NCBI GenBank assembly: GCA_947474065.1
Contig: CANJHD010000022.1
Location: 1-36,204 of the forward strand
Origin: Planctomycetaceae bacterium
Lineage (GTDB): Bacteria > Planctomycetota > Phycisphaerae > Phycisphaerales > SM1A02
Direction of reading: 5' to 3'
Length of the DNA stretch: 36,204 bases
Part shown: one piece after another, positions 23,923-31,823 of the stretch
How positions within the stretch are numbered: position 1 is the first letter of the stretch
How the letters are laid out: each line of letters begins with the position of its first letter
Notes under the pieces: model-generated
Told to the model about the DNA's origin: nothing
The model's database searches: none
Seen by the model: the letters and a program-made list of their open reading frames with translations, nothing else
Made by a program: the position numbers and the translations under genes

Positions 23923-26190
23923 TTAGCGATCAACCCCCGCTAAATCCAAGAAGAATGCCTGCTCGCGCGCAGCCTGTTGCAGGCGCTCGAAGCGTCCGCT
24001 CTTGCCGCCGTGACCAGCTTCCATATTGATATGCAACAAGAACGGATTCGAATCCGTGCGCAGCCGACGCAGGCGCGCCACGAATTTGGCGGGCTCGTAG
24101 TACTGCACCTGTGAGTCCCACAGTCCGGTTGTCACCAACATGGCTGGGTAATCCTTTGCTGCCAAGTTGTCGTACGGCGAGTAGGACAAGATGTACTCGT
24201 ACGCTTCCTTCGATTCCTTGGGATTGCCCCACTGCGTCCACTCATTTGTGGTGAGCGGAATAGTCTCGTCAAGCATGGTGGTGAGCGCATCAACAAAGGG
24301 AACATGTAGCCCAATGCCTTTGTAATGACTACCGGCCTGATTGGCAACGGCCCCCATCAGCAGGCCACCAGCAGATCCGCCCGTTGCAAAGATGCGTCCG
24401 TCACACCAACCGTCATGGCGCAGAAAGTCGGTGGCGTCCACAAAGTCGTTGAACGAATTCTTCTTGTGCATCAAACGCCCGTCCTCGTACCAATCCTGAC
24501 CCATGTCCGCGCCGCCGCGAATGTGCGCAACGGCAATCAAGAATCCGCGATCCATCAAACTGACCGCGGCGGAATCAAACTCCGCGTCAGTCGGCAGCCC
24601 GTATGCGCCGTATCCCTCAATGCGCATGGCATGCTTGCCATCACAGGCATAAGCATCCTTTCGCCAGGAAAGCGAGACAGGAATGCGCTTGCCGTCGCGG
24701 CTCGGCGCCCACGCGCGTGCAGTTTCATACTTGGCGCGTTCGTAGCCAATCACGGGCTGCACCTTTCGAACGGTGCGCGCCGCGGTAGCAAGATCAACGT
24801 CAATCGTGGTGCGCGGTGTGACCATCGATGTGTAACCGATGCGCACTGAAGTATTCGCGGCATCCATGTTCTCGCCGAATGTCATGGCGTATGCGGACTC
24901 GTCAGCAGGCACAACCGTTCCATCGCCACCCGACCATGGCATGATGCGAACACGCGGATTTGCATCGACGCGCTCGAGTACGGCGATTCCAGAATTGAAC
25001 GCGACAGCATCATCCACCGAGGCATCCGCTCGCTGCGGCAGAATGGTGATCCATCCTGCACGAACATCGGGCGCAGACTCGGGCGCCACTGCAAGCCGAA
25101 AGTTGCGCGCACCTTCGTTGGTGCGAATGAGCCACTTGCCGGCACAATGATCCACATAGTTACGGACGTCGGGCCGACGCGGAAATACAACCGCTGCAGG
25201 AGCATCGGGACGATCCAGGGGAACCACGCGCAACTCGTTAGTGTCGTAACCCTCCATGGTGATCAAGAGGTATTTATCGCTGCGACTCGTGCTGATTTCC
25301 GTGAAGAGCGTCTTGTCGGGTTCGTCATAGACAAGCGTGTCTGACGCGACGGGTGTTCCGAGTACATGGCGATACACGGGGCCGCTCTGCAGCAGCACAG
25401 GGTCCTGGCGAATGTAGAAGACGGACTTGCCGTCTGCTGACCACTCCACCGATTCCAATGTTCCTTCCATGTGATCCGGAAGCATGGCCCCAGTACGCAG
25501 ATCCTTGAAGTGGATGGTGTGCATGCGGCGACCAGTGACATCCTGACTCCACGCCAAGATCATTCCGTCGGGGCTCGCGGAAATCTCCGTCACGCGAAAG
25601 TAATCCTCGCCCTTCGCCATGGCGGGCACATCAAGCAGCAGCTCTGGCTGCACGGATTCATCTTGCGCAGCCGGCGTCCCGCGTCGACGCATATAGATTG
25701 GATACTCCGCACCAGCGTCAAAGCGCGTCCAGTACCAGTACCCATGATCAAACGCCGGGACGGTGGAGTCATCTTCCTTGATGCGCCCGCGAATCTCCTT
25801 GACGAGTGTTTCCTGCAAAGGCACCAGCCGCGCCATCATTGCCTCGGTGTACGCCTGCTCGGCGTTGAGGTACGCCATGATGGCGTCTGGCTTCTTCTCG
25901 GAGTTGTCATTGCGCAGCCAGTAGTACTCGTCGGTTCGGTCGCCGAACGGGCTCTTAATGACAAATGCTTCCTGGCGCGCCACTGGTGGTTTCAACACCG
26001 ATGCGGCAGCAGACTTGTGCATGGCGGCCGGAGGTTCTGATGGCTCAGCGGCCTTCCCTGACTCGACACTTGCCGTAGTGGCGGAACCGGCGTGTCCCGC
26101 TCCTGTTGGCGAACATGCCGTGACTGCCAAGACGCTCAGTACAACGGCGACCGGCACGGCTGCATGACTCACGATGGCTCGAATGCGCAT
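23923..26190 (-). CDS. ptrB: Oligopeptidase B-like S9 serine peptidase, predicted lipoprotein
   Basis: A 755-residue S9A peptidase. The N-terminus MRIRAIVSHAAVPVAVV leads to a lipobox-like AVTAC, so the mature enzyme is probably lipid-anchored; classical oligopeptidase B is cytosolic. A low-complexity linker precedes the beta-propeller (from about residue 75, SPFGDRTDEYYWLRNDN). The C-terminal alpha/beta hydrolase holds the nucleophile Ser in FATGGSAGGLLMGAV, the Asp in TTGLWDSQVQYYEP and the His in EAGHGGKSGRF, the oligopeptidase B arrangement. This type cuts peptides after Lys/Arg; that specificity is inferred. ATG 26190 was chosen for the signal peptide and for a TATCGT box 6 nt upstream. 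Confidence 0.9.
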   Translation of the reverse strand: MRIRAIVSHAAVPVAVVLSVLAVTACSPTGAGHAGSATTASVESGKAAEPSEPPAAMHKSAAASVLKPPVARQEAFVIKSPFGDRTDEYYWLRNDNSEKKPDAIMAYLNAEQAYTEAMMARLVPLQETLVKEIRGRIKEDDSTVPAFDHGYWYWTRFDAGAEYPIYMRRRGTPAAQDESVQPELLLDVPAMAKGEDYFRVTEISASPDGMILAWSQDVTGRRMHTIHFKDLRTGAMLPDHMEGTLESVEWSADGKSVFYIRQDPVLLQSGPVYRHVLGTPVASDTLVYDEPDKTLFTEISTSRSDKYLLITMEGYDTNELRVVPLDRPDAPAAVVFPRRPDVRNYVDHCAGKWLIRTNEGARNFRLAVAPESAPDVRAGWITILPQRADASVDDAVAFNSGIAVLERVDANPRVRIMPWSGGDGTVVPADESAYAMTFGENMDAANTSVRIGYTSMVTPRTTIDVDLATAARTVRKVQPVIGYERAKYETARAWAPSRDGKRIPVSLSWRKDAYACDGKHAMRIEGYGAYGLPTDAEFDSAAVSLMDRGFLIAVAHIRGGADMGQDWYEDGRLMHKKNSFNDFVDATDFLRHDGWCDGRIFATGGSAGGLLMGAVANQAGSHYKGIGLHVPFVDALTTMLDETIPLTTNEWTQWGNPKESKEAYEYILSYSPYDNLAAKDYPAMLVTTGLWDSQVQYYEPAKFVARLRRLRTDSNPFLLHINMEAGHGGKSGRFERLQQAAREQAFFLDLAGVDR

Positions 26191-26196
26191 CCGTGA

Positions 26197-26202
26197 ACGA
26201 TA
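26197..26202 (-). promoter_or_regulatory. -10-like box of oligopeptidase gene
   Basis: On the - strand TATCGT ends 6 nt before ATG 26190 and no Shine-Dalgarno is seen. The isc terminator hairpin occupies the place where a -35 would be. Confidence 0.4.
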
Positions 26203-26206
26203 GCGA

Positions 26207-26240
26207 ACCGCCCCGCATCCTGAGGAGGATGCGGGGCGGT
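26207..26240 (-). terminator. 15-bp hairpin ending the isc operon
   Basis: ACCGCCCCGCATCCT pairs perfectly with AGGATGCGGGGCGGT around a 4-nt loop. On the - strand it lies after iscA and before the oligopeptidase gene and is followed by TTCGCTAT, a poor U-tract. Position and strength indicate a terminator. Confidence 0.75.
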
Positions 26241-26298
26241 CGGACAATTCGAATTCTCTGGCGGCAGTCCATTCAGCAAACGGACTGCAAAGCGAGAG

Positions 26299-26721
26299 TT
26301 ATGCGCTGAAGCTTGAGCCGCATCCACAGGTGGTGCTGGCATTGGGATTCGTGAACACGAATCCGCGACCCATGATCTCGTCCTTGAAGTCGATCGTGGT
26401 GCCGTTCAGATACAGGAAGCTCTTCGGATCGCAGACGACGCGCACCGTGAAGGTGCCGGCTTCGGCAACGGCGGTGGTTGCTCCACCAGCGCCACCTTCG
26501 ACGCGGGTGACGTTCTTGCCGTCCTCAGCGGTGCGGTAGGTGAACTCCCAGAGTTCGTCGGAGTCCTTCTGCACTTCGGTGAGATCGAGGATGTAACTGA
26601 AGCCACTGCATCCACCGCCCTTGACGCCAACGCGCAGACGAATCTTGTCGGCGTCGAGACCTTGCTGGTGGATGATGTTGCTGATTTCGCGGGCTGCTGA
26701 GTCGCTAATGATGACGGACAT
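26299..26721 (-). CDS. iscA: IscA/ErpA/SufA-type Fe-S carrier with insertion
   Basis: A 140-residue A-type iron-sulfur carrier that takes clusters from IscU to target enzymes. The three ligand cysteines are present: C38 in VKGGGCSGFSY, and C132 and C134 in TTCGCGSSF. The end FVFTNPNASTTCGCGSSF is highly typical. Standard proteins are about 107 residues; the extra length lies at about 57-90, a Gly/Ala/Thr-rich insertion (GGAGGATTAVAEAG) between the two conserved halves. It is the third gene of the isc operon, starting 33 nt after iscU, with a GGAAAG possible SD. It could equally be named ErpA or SufA; the family is certain, the subtype is not. Confidence 0.92.
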   Translation of the reverse strand: MSVIISDSAAREISNIIHQQGLDADKIRLRVGVKGGGCSGFSYILDLTEVQKDSDELWEFTYRTAEDGKNVTRVEGGAGGATTAVAEAGTFTVRVVCDPKSFLYLNGTTIDFKDEIMGRGFVFTNPNASTTCGCGSSFSA

Positions 26722-26754
26722 AGTGAAATCTTTCCGTAGGGTGCGTTGAAACGA

Positions 26755-27186
26755 TTAGTGGGTAGCGGCATGCGTGGCTGAGTCAGCCACAATGCCATTC
26801 TTCTTGCGGTAGTCAGCGATGGCTGCGCGGATGGAATCCTCGGCAAGCACACTGCAGTGAATCTTCACGGGCGGGAGGCTGAGCTCCTCCACAATCTGCG
26901 TGTTCTTGATGGTGAGCGCCTCGTCAACAGACTTGCCCTTCAACCATTCGGTGGCCAAGCTGCTTGAAGCGATCGCGCTGCCGCAACCAAAGCACTTGAA
27001 CTTCGCGTCTTCAATGACGCCCTGCTCATTCACCTTGATGTGCAACTGCATCACATCACCGCACTCGGGTGCACCGACGATGCCGACGCCAACATCGGTG
27101 CGCTTGGCAACATCGGTGCTCGTGCCGAAACTGCCAACATTGCGCGGGTTCTGGAAATGGTCGACAACTTTATCTGAGTAAGCCAT
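26755..27186 (-). CDS. iscU: Fe-S cluster assembly scaffold IscU
   Basis: A 143-residue scaffold on which [2Fe-2S] clusters are built with sulfur from IscS. The start MAYSDKVVDHFQNPRNVG is the family hallmark. Ligand residues are C42 with D44 (APECGDVM), C65 in KCFGCGSA, and H110-C111 in the LPPVKIHC segment. The LPPVK motif recognised by the HscA chaperone is intact although hscA/hscB are not in the window. The C-terminal tail after RKKNG is a short extension. An AGGAC possible SD lies 8 nt before ATG. It follows iscS with a gap of 66 nt. Confidence 0.95.
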   Translation of the reverse strand: MAYSDKVVDHFQNPRNVGSFGTSTDVAKRTDVGVGIVGAPECGDVMQLHIKVNEQGVIEDAKFKCFGCGSAIASSSLATEWLKGKSVDEALTIKNTQIVEELSLPPVKIHCSVLAEDSIRAAIADYRKKNGIVADSATHAATH

Positions 27187-27252
27187 GATTTCTGTCCTGT
27201 GTCTCCGGCGCTGAGGCCGGTCAAGTGCGTGCGGGGGAAGTGACTCGGCGCC

Positions 27253-28491
27253 TTAGTGCGCTTGCCACTGAATCTTCGAAATGTCGATGCCTTCCTTGTG
27301 CAGGTCGAACAACGGACTCATCAAGCGCAAGTGCTGAACGGCGGCAACAATTTGCTCGATTGCATAATCAACTTCTTCTTCCGTGGTCCAACGACCCAGC
27401 GAAAGGCGCAATGATGAGTGCGCGAGTTCGTCGCCAACTCCGAGCGACTTGAGTACATAGCTCGGCTCAAGGCTGGCGCTGGTGCACGCGCTGCCAGAAC
27501 TGCATGCGATGTCTTTCACGCCCATCATCAGGCTTTCGCCCTCAACAAATCCGAAGGAAATGTTGGTCAGGTGCGGAAGGCGCTTCTCAGGATGACCATT
27601 CACCTGAGTGACTTCAATACGCTTGGAAAGCTCAGTTTCTAGCTTGCGACGGAACTTCACCAAGCGCTCGCGCTCGTGTTCCATCTCGTGCTGGCAGAGC
27701 TCGCACGCCTTGCCAAATCCGACAATGCCAGTGACGTTGAGCGTGCCGGAACGCATGCCGCGCTCGTGACCGCCGCCGTCAATGATGGCCTCGAGACGAA
27801 TGCGTGGCTTGCGGCGTCGCACGAACAAAGCGCCCGCACCCTTCGGTCCATAGATCTTGTGACTACTCCAACTGAGGAGGTCGATGTGATCGCGTTCCAC
27901 GTCGGTGGGCATCTTGCCGACCCACTGCGTTGCGTCGGTGTGGAAGACGATTTCCTTATCGTGGCACAACTTGCCGATCTGCGGGATCTCGTTGATCACG
28001 CCGATCTCATTGTTGGCCCACATGATGGTGACCAGGATCGTGTCCGGGCGAAGAGCAGCGGCAACCATGTCGGCTGTGATCACGCCGTCAGTACCGGGCT
28101 CAAGGAAGGTGACATCGAAACCCTCGCGCTGCAGGCGCTTGCAGGGGTCGAGCACTGCTTTGTGTTCGTGGACGGCAGAGATGATGTGGCCGCGACCGGT
28201 CTGGCCCGCGGGCGCCTTCGCGTACATCTCGGCAGCGCCCTTGATGGCAAGGTTGTTGCTCTCAGTGGCGCCGGAAGTGAAGATGATTTCCTTCGGGTTG
28301 GCGCCAATCAGCGCGGCGGCCTGTTCGCGTGCGTGCTCGACGCCGTCCTCGGACTCCCAGCCAAACTTGTGGTTACGGCTTGAAGAGTTGCCAAACTTTT
28401 CGCTGAAGTACGGAAGCATCGCCTCCACGACGCGCGGGTCGCAACGAGTGGTGGCGGCATGATCGAAATAAATGGGGAGTTTGGGTGCCAT
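27253..28491 (-). CDS. iscS: Cysteine desulfurase IscS
   Basis: A 412-residue PLP enzyme that removes sulfur from cysteine for Fe-S clusters and thiolated tRNA. The family start IYFDHAATTRCDPRVVEAM is followed by FTSGATESNNLAIKG, the PLP lysine K212 in SSHKIYGPKG and the catalytic C336 on the mobile loop SSGSACTSASLEPSYVL, the IscS (group I) arrangement. The C-terminus GIDISKIQWQAH is the IscU-binding end. ATG 28491 was chosen because the extra in-frame upstream residues look non-coding and a promoter lies within them. It is the first gene of iscS-iscU-iscA; no iscR, hscA, hscB or fdx is present. Confidence 0.95.
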   Translation of the reverse strand: MAPKLPIYFDHAATTRCDPRVVEAMLPYFSEKFGNSSSRNHKFGWESEDGVEHAREQAAALIGANPKEIIFTSGATESNNLAIKGAAEMYAKAPAGQTGRGHIISAVHEHKAVLDPCKRLQREGFDVTFLEPGTDGVITADMVAAALRPDTILVTIMWANNEIGVINEIPQIGKLCHDKEIVFHTDATQWVGKMPTDVERDHIDLLSWSSHKIYGPKGAGALFVRRRKPRIRLEAIIDGGGHERGMRSGTLNVTGIVGFGKACELCQHEMEHERERLVKFRRKLETELSKRIEVTQVNGHPEKRLPHLTNISFGFVEGESLMMGVKDIACSSGSACTSASLEPSYVLKSLGVGDELAHSSLRLSLGRWTTEEEVDYAIEQIVAAVQHLRLMSPLFDLHKEGIDISKIQWQAH

Positions 28492-28565
28492 GGTGAAGAA
28501 GCGAGGGATCACGAGAAGCACGGTGCTAGAAAAGCCCGTGGCAGTTGAGATCCAGTCGCAACAAC

Positions 28566-28594
28566 AGTCTAGGAAGGGCGGATCCAATTGAAAA
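28566..28594 (-). promoter_or_regulatory. Promoter of the isc operon
   Basis: On the - strand TTTTCA (28594-28589), a 17-nt spacer and TAGACT (28571-28566) form a plausible sigma-70 promoter, with a leader of about 65 nt. The leader contains the 11-nt palindrome AGCACGGTGCT (28517-28527), a possible regulator site. No recognisable IscR box was found. Confidence 0.5.
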
Positions 28595-28641
28595 GCAGTT
28601 CCGGAGCAGAAGTCTCTGAATTCTCGGAAATCTATTCCGGA

Positions 28642-28671
28642 TTTACAAGTCGGAAGTTCCGGCACTATGGT
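28642..28671 (+). promoter_or_regulatory. Promoter of panC
   Basis: TTTACA (28642-28647), an 18-nt spacer and TATGGT (28666-28671) precede ATG 28683 by 11 nt. The palindrome CGGAAGTTCCG (28651-28661) sits in the spacer and could bind a regulator. Confidence 0.5.
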
Positions 28672-28682
28672 GGCAACCCCAG

Positions 28683-29540
28683 ATGCAGGTCATCCATGCC
28701 CCAGAACAGCTCCAGCCGTACTTTGGCTGCGCATTGGTCCCAACGATGGGCGCGCTTCACGACGGCCATGGCGCACTCATTCGCCGCATGTGCGACCGAG
28801 GCATGCCAGTAGTAGCAACGATTTTCGTCAATCCAACCCAGTTTGCGCCGCGCGAGGACTTCGCCAAGTATCCCCGCACATTTGCACACGATGTGGAGTT
28901 AGCAGAGGCATGTGGCGCCGACGCCGTGTTTGCTCCAACTGCAGAGACTGTCTATCCGCTCGGTCTTGACGCTGCGCGCGCAGAAGCCACAGAATGGCCG
29001 CTTCCACAGGTTGCAAGCCAACCCGGTCTTGAAGACGCGAGCCGCCCCAGTCACTTTGGTGGCGTTTGCCAGGTAGTTGCTCGACTGTTTGACCTGACGC
29101 GACCGGCGCTCGCAGTCTTTGGTGAGAAAGATTTCCAACAACTACGCGTCCTGACAGACATGGTTGGGGCATCGCGCGGGCGCTGGGGTTCGCTGATCGT
29201 TGAAGCCGCTCCCACTGTGCGCGAGCATGATGGCTTGGCTATGAGTAGTCGCAACCGCTATCTCCTGCCCGAGCAGCGCGATCAGGCGCTTGGACTAGTG
29301 CGCGCATTGCACGCCGCCGCAACCGCGGTCGACCCGCGCAGCGCGGAAACCATCATGCGAACCGCGCTTGAAGCACACGGTCTGACTGTGGATTACGCGG
29401 TCGTGCGCCACGCCTCCACCCTGCTTCCGGTGGATACTTGGGAGCCCCCAACCCGCGCCCTGATCGCCGCGCGCCTTGGCAACGTGCGCCTCATCGACAA
29501 CATGTCGATGCCAATTCGCCGCGAGTTGGGGAATTCCTGA
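28683..29540 (+). CDS. panC: Pantothenate synthetase
   Basis: A 285-residue enzyme joining pantoate and beta-alanine with ATP to make pantothenate (vitamin B5), in the cytosol. Motifs are the ATP-binding VPTMGALHDGH, IFVNPTQFAPREDF, FGEKDFQQLRVL and MSSRNRYL. Length matches the family. GEKDFQQL has Phe where many enzymes have Tyr, a mild change. The usual neighbours panB and panD are absent. The thioredoxin-like gene starts 22 nt after its stop but has its own -10-like box, so co-transcription is possible rather than certain. Confidence 0.95.
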   Translation: MQVIHAPEQLQPYFGCALVPTMGALHDGHGALIRRMCDRGMPVVATIFVNPTQFAPREDFAKYPRTFAHDVELAEACGADAVFAPTAETVYPLGLDAARAEATEWPLPQVASQPGLEDASRPSHFGGVCQVVARLFDLTRPALAVFGEKDFQQLRVLTDMVGASRGRWGSLIVEAAPTVREHDGLAMSSRNRYLLPEQRDQALGLVRALHAAATAVDPRSAETIMRTALEAHGLTVDYAVVRHASTLLPVDTWEPPTRALIAARLGNVRLIDNMSMPIRRELGNS

Positions 29541-29555
29541 GTTCAGGGGTAGGAT
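29526..29555 (+). promoter_or_regulatory. Promoter-like boxes of thioredoxin-like gene
   Basis: TTGGGG (29526-29531), an 18-nt spacer and TAGGAT (29550-29555) end 7 nt before ATG 29563. They overlap the end of panC. No Shine-Dalgarno is seen. Confidence 0.45.
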
Positions 29556-29562
29556 TCGCGTC

Positions 29563-30837
29563 ATGACTCAGGCTTCGCTCTCCACCGCGCTGCTCGTGAT
29601 GTTGACGACGATTTCCGTTGCAACCACGACCGCAACGGCAGCACCGCAATATCCGTCCAAGCCAAGGACGGGAAACACTGCTCCGCCGAGCGCGCCGCCA
29701 GTGAAGGACGCAGACGGAGATGGCAAGGCTGACGGATCTGCGGTGCCGACCGCTGAGGCGAAGTTCTACGCCCCGCTCGATAAGGCCGACCGCGCTGCAC
29801 TCAAAGAGAATGAAGGTTGGATGATCCCCAAGCCCACCGCTGATCTCAAGTGGGTTGGTGGCGATGCGATGGACCGCGCGGCATTCCGCGACAAGGTCAC
29901 CGTGATTCAGTCCGTCGGCGGGAAGTCAAGCCCACGTGCTGCCCTCGAGAAGGTGAAGCGCTCGCTTCCTGAAGGGGTCGTTCTCTTGGGGTTGCATACG
30001 CCAGACCAAGCTGACCGCGCCGATGACATCCTCGCCAAAGATTCACCGTGCCTCGTTGCCATCGATGCATCGGGAGACTGGTGCGATGCGCTCGGCGTGT
30101 GGAAGAAGCCCGTGAACATTGTGATCGACAAGACTGGCGCGGTTCGCTATGTCGGACTCAGCGATGCAGGACTCAAGGCCAAGTTGCCGGCACTGCTTGC
30201 AGAAGAAGTGGACGAGAGCGTTGAAGCGAAAGAGAAGCCAGACGCCATGGGCGCAGCTGGTGCCGCTGATGCAAAGCCAGCAGCCGATGTGAAGTGGCCG
30301 GAATTCTTGGCGCCTATCGATCCAAAGTCCGCGGGCGACATGCGCGGCAAGAAGATCCCCGGATTCACTGTTGCCAAGTGGCTTGGTCAGCACCCCGATC
30401 CGGGAACTCGGTTGGTAGCGATCGACTTCTGGGCAACATGGTGCGGACCATGCCGCGCCGCGATTCCGCATGTCAACGAATTGACCCAGAAATATGGGCA
30501 AGACATCCTCTTTGTGGGAATCAGTGACGAGAAGGAAGCCGACTTCAACATCGGCATGAAGAAGCAGAAACTCAAGCCTTCGGACTTCAAGTATCCGCTC
30601 GCCATCGACCCCGCGGGAACGCTTAAAGAAAAGTTCTTCGCAATCCGCGGCATCCCGCACATGGCGATCTTCTCGGCGGATGGAATCGTTCGCTGGCAGG
30701 GCCACCCCATGACGCTGCAGGAAGAAGATATTGACAAGTTGATCGCTGCCAATCGCGCCAACACCAAACCATCCGCGGCGGTAGCCAAGGGCGGCCGAGG
30801 TTGGGCAGGCGCAGCAGCTGGTCAGAAGTCTCGGTGA
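29563..30837 (+). CDS. Secreted two-module thioredoxin-like (TlpA-type) protein
   Basis: A 424-residue exported protein with a signal peptide (about 1-26, ending TATAA). A calcium-loop-like DADGDGKAD (49-57) follows. Residues about 95-205 have a thioredoxin-like order of segments (VTVIQSVGG, GVVLLGLH, NIVIDKTGAVRYVG) but no CxxC pair. Residues about 255-395 form a second, intact module with FWATWCGPCRAAIPHVNEL (C294 and C297) and the cis-Pro segment RGIPHMAIF. It probably reduces or exchanges disulfides outside the cytoplasm. The tail is Gly/Ala-rich and basic. The stop lies within the convergent polyprenyl synthase gene (16-bp overlap). The start at 29563 was chosen over an in-frame codon inside panC for the signal peptide. 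Confidence 0.85.
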   Translation: MTQASLSTALLVMLTTISVATTTATAAPQYPSKPRTGNTAPPSAPPVKDADGDGKADGSAVPTAEAKFYAPLDKADRAALKENEGWMIPKPTADLKWVGGDAMDRAAFRDKVTVIQSVGGKSSPRAALEKVKRSLPEGVVLLGLHTPDQADRADDILAKDSPCLVAIDASGDWCDALGVWKKPVNIVIDKTGAVRYVGLSDAGLKAKLPALLAEEVDESVEAKEKPDAMGAAGAADAKPAADVKWPEFLAPIDPKSAGDMRGKKIPGFTVAKWLGQHPDPGTRLVAIDFWATWCGPCRAAIPHVNELTQKYGQDILFVGISDEKEADFNIGMKKQKLKPSDFKYPLAIDPAGTLKEKFFAIRGIPHMAIFSADGIVRWQGHPMTLQEEDIDKLIAANRANTKPSAAVAKGGRGWAGAAAGQKSR

Positions 30838-31796
30838 ACGATCGCAAGCGCAGCGGCGTCGAGCGCATCACGCGGCGCACCTGCTGGCACCTTCGCTAGT
30901 TCTGCACGGGCGGCTGCAACCATCGCCTCAGCACGACTCCGCGCGTCAGCGAGCGCGCCGCCAGCCGTGAGTTCATCCATCAACGTAACGCCATCGCGGG
31001 CCCGGATCGCAGCGATTGTGCGTTCACGACTTGCGCCTGCACAACGCGCGAGGTGAATGATGACGGGAAGCGTTAGCTTGCCCTTCTCAAGGTCGCGACC
31101 CAAACTCTTGCCGACCACATCTTCCCGACCCTCAAGGTCGAGCAGATCATCTTGAATCTGGAACGCAACGCCAAGACCTTCGCCAAATCGACCAAGCGCG
31201 GCGACTGATTCTTCTGGTGCTCCGGAGAGACGCGCTCCCAATTCGCAGCACGCGCCAATCAGAACCGCCGTCTTGCGACGCACAATTTCGAAGTAGGTGC
31301 GCTCATCAAGCGATAGGTCATCGCGGTGACTGAGCTGCACCAATTCACCTTCGCACAGCGTGTTCGTGATTTCTCCAAGACGAAGATTCAACGCTGGATC
31401 GCCCGCCCGACTGCACAGGTGAAATGCGTTGGAAATCAGGTAGTCGCCCAGCATCACGGCCACTTCATTGCCGCGCAGATGATTGATGGTGTTGCCCTTG
31501 CGGCGCACTTCGGCTTCGTCCAGCACATCGTCATGCACCAGCGTGGCCATGTGGATCATTTCGCAAGTGGCAGCGATGATGACATGTCGCTCCCCGACAT
31601 TTCCAAATGCCTGACCACAGAGAAACACCATTGTGGGGCGCAGCATCTTGCCGCGGTACCGCTCCACGTGCCGACACAGCGTGTTCACTGGCGGCAAGTC
31701 GCTGGCGAGTTGCCGCTCGAAAGCCTTGGACACTTCAGCCAACAGCGGCGCAAGCGACGCAATACCGAGGCCTTCGCTGTTGGTGGAGATTGGCAT
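30822..31796 (-). CDS. Polyprenyl diphosphate synthase
   Basis: A 324-residue all-helical trans-prenyltransferase that extends farnesyl- or geranylgeranyl-type diphosphates with isopentenyl diphosphate. The first Asp-rich motif is D89-D90-x-x-D93 in LVHDDVLDEAEVRRK, the second D216-D217-x-x-D220 in FQIQDDLLD. YRGKMLRPTMVFLCGQAF provides the substrate-binding basic residues. The small residues before the first motif (MATLVHDD) are of the long-chain type, suggesting a quinone side-chain synthase (IspB/HepT-like), though chain length cannot be fixed by reading. The gene starts 27 nt after the methyltransferase gene and is probably in one operon with it. Confidence 0.92.
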   Translation of the reverse strand: MPISTNSEGLGIASLAPLLAEVSKAFERQLASDLPPVNTLCRHVERYRGKMLRPTMVFLCGQAFGNVGERHVIIAATCEMIHMATLVHDDVLDEAEVRRKGNTINHLRGNEVAVMLGDYLISNAFHLCSRAGDPALNLRLGEITNTLCEGELVQLSHRDDLSLDERTYFEIVRRKTAVLIGACCELGARLSGAPEESVAALGRFGEGLGVAFQIQDDLLDLEGREDVVGKSLGRDLEKGKLTLPVIIHLARCAGASRERTIAAIRARDGVTLMDELTAGGALADARSRAEAMVAAARAELAKVPAGAPRDALDAAALAIVHRDF

Positions 31797-31823
31797 GGCG
31801 ATACTCGATCCTCTATGAATGAT

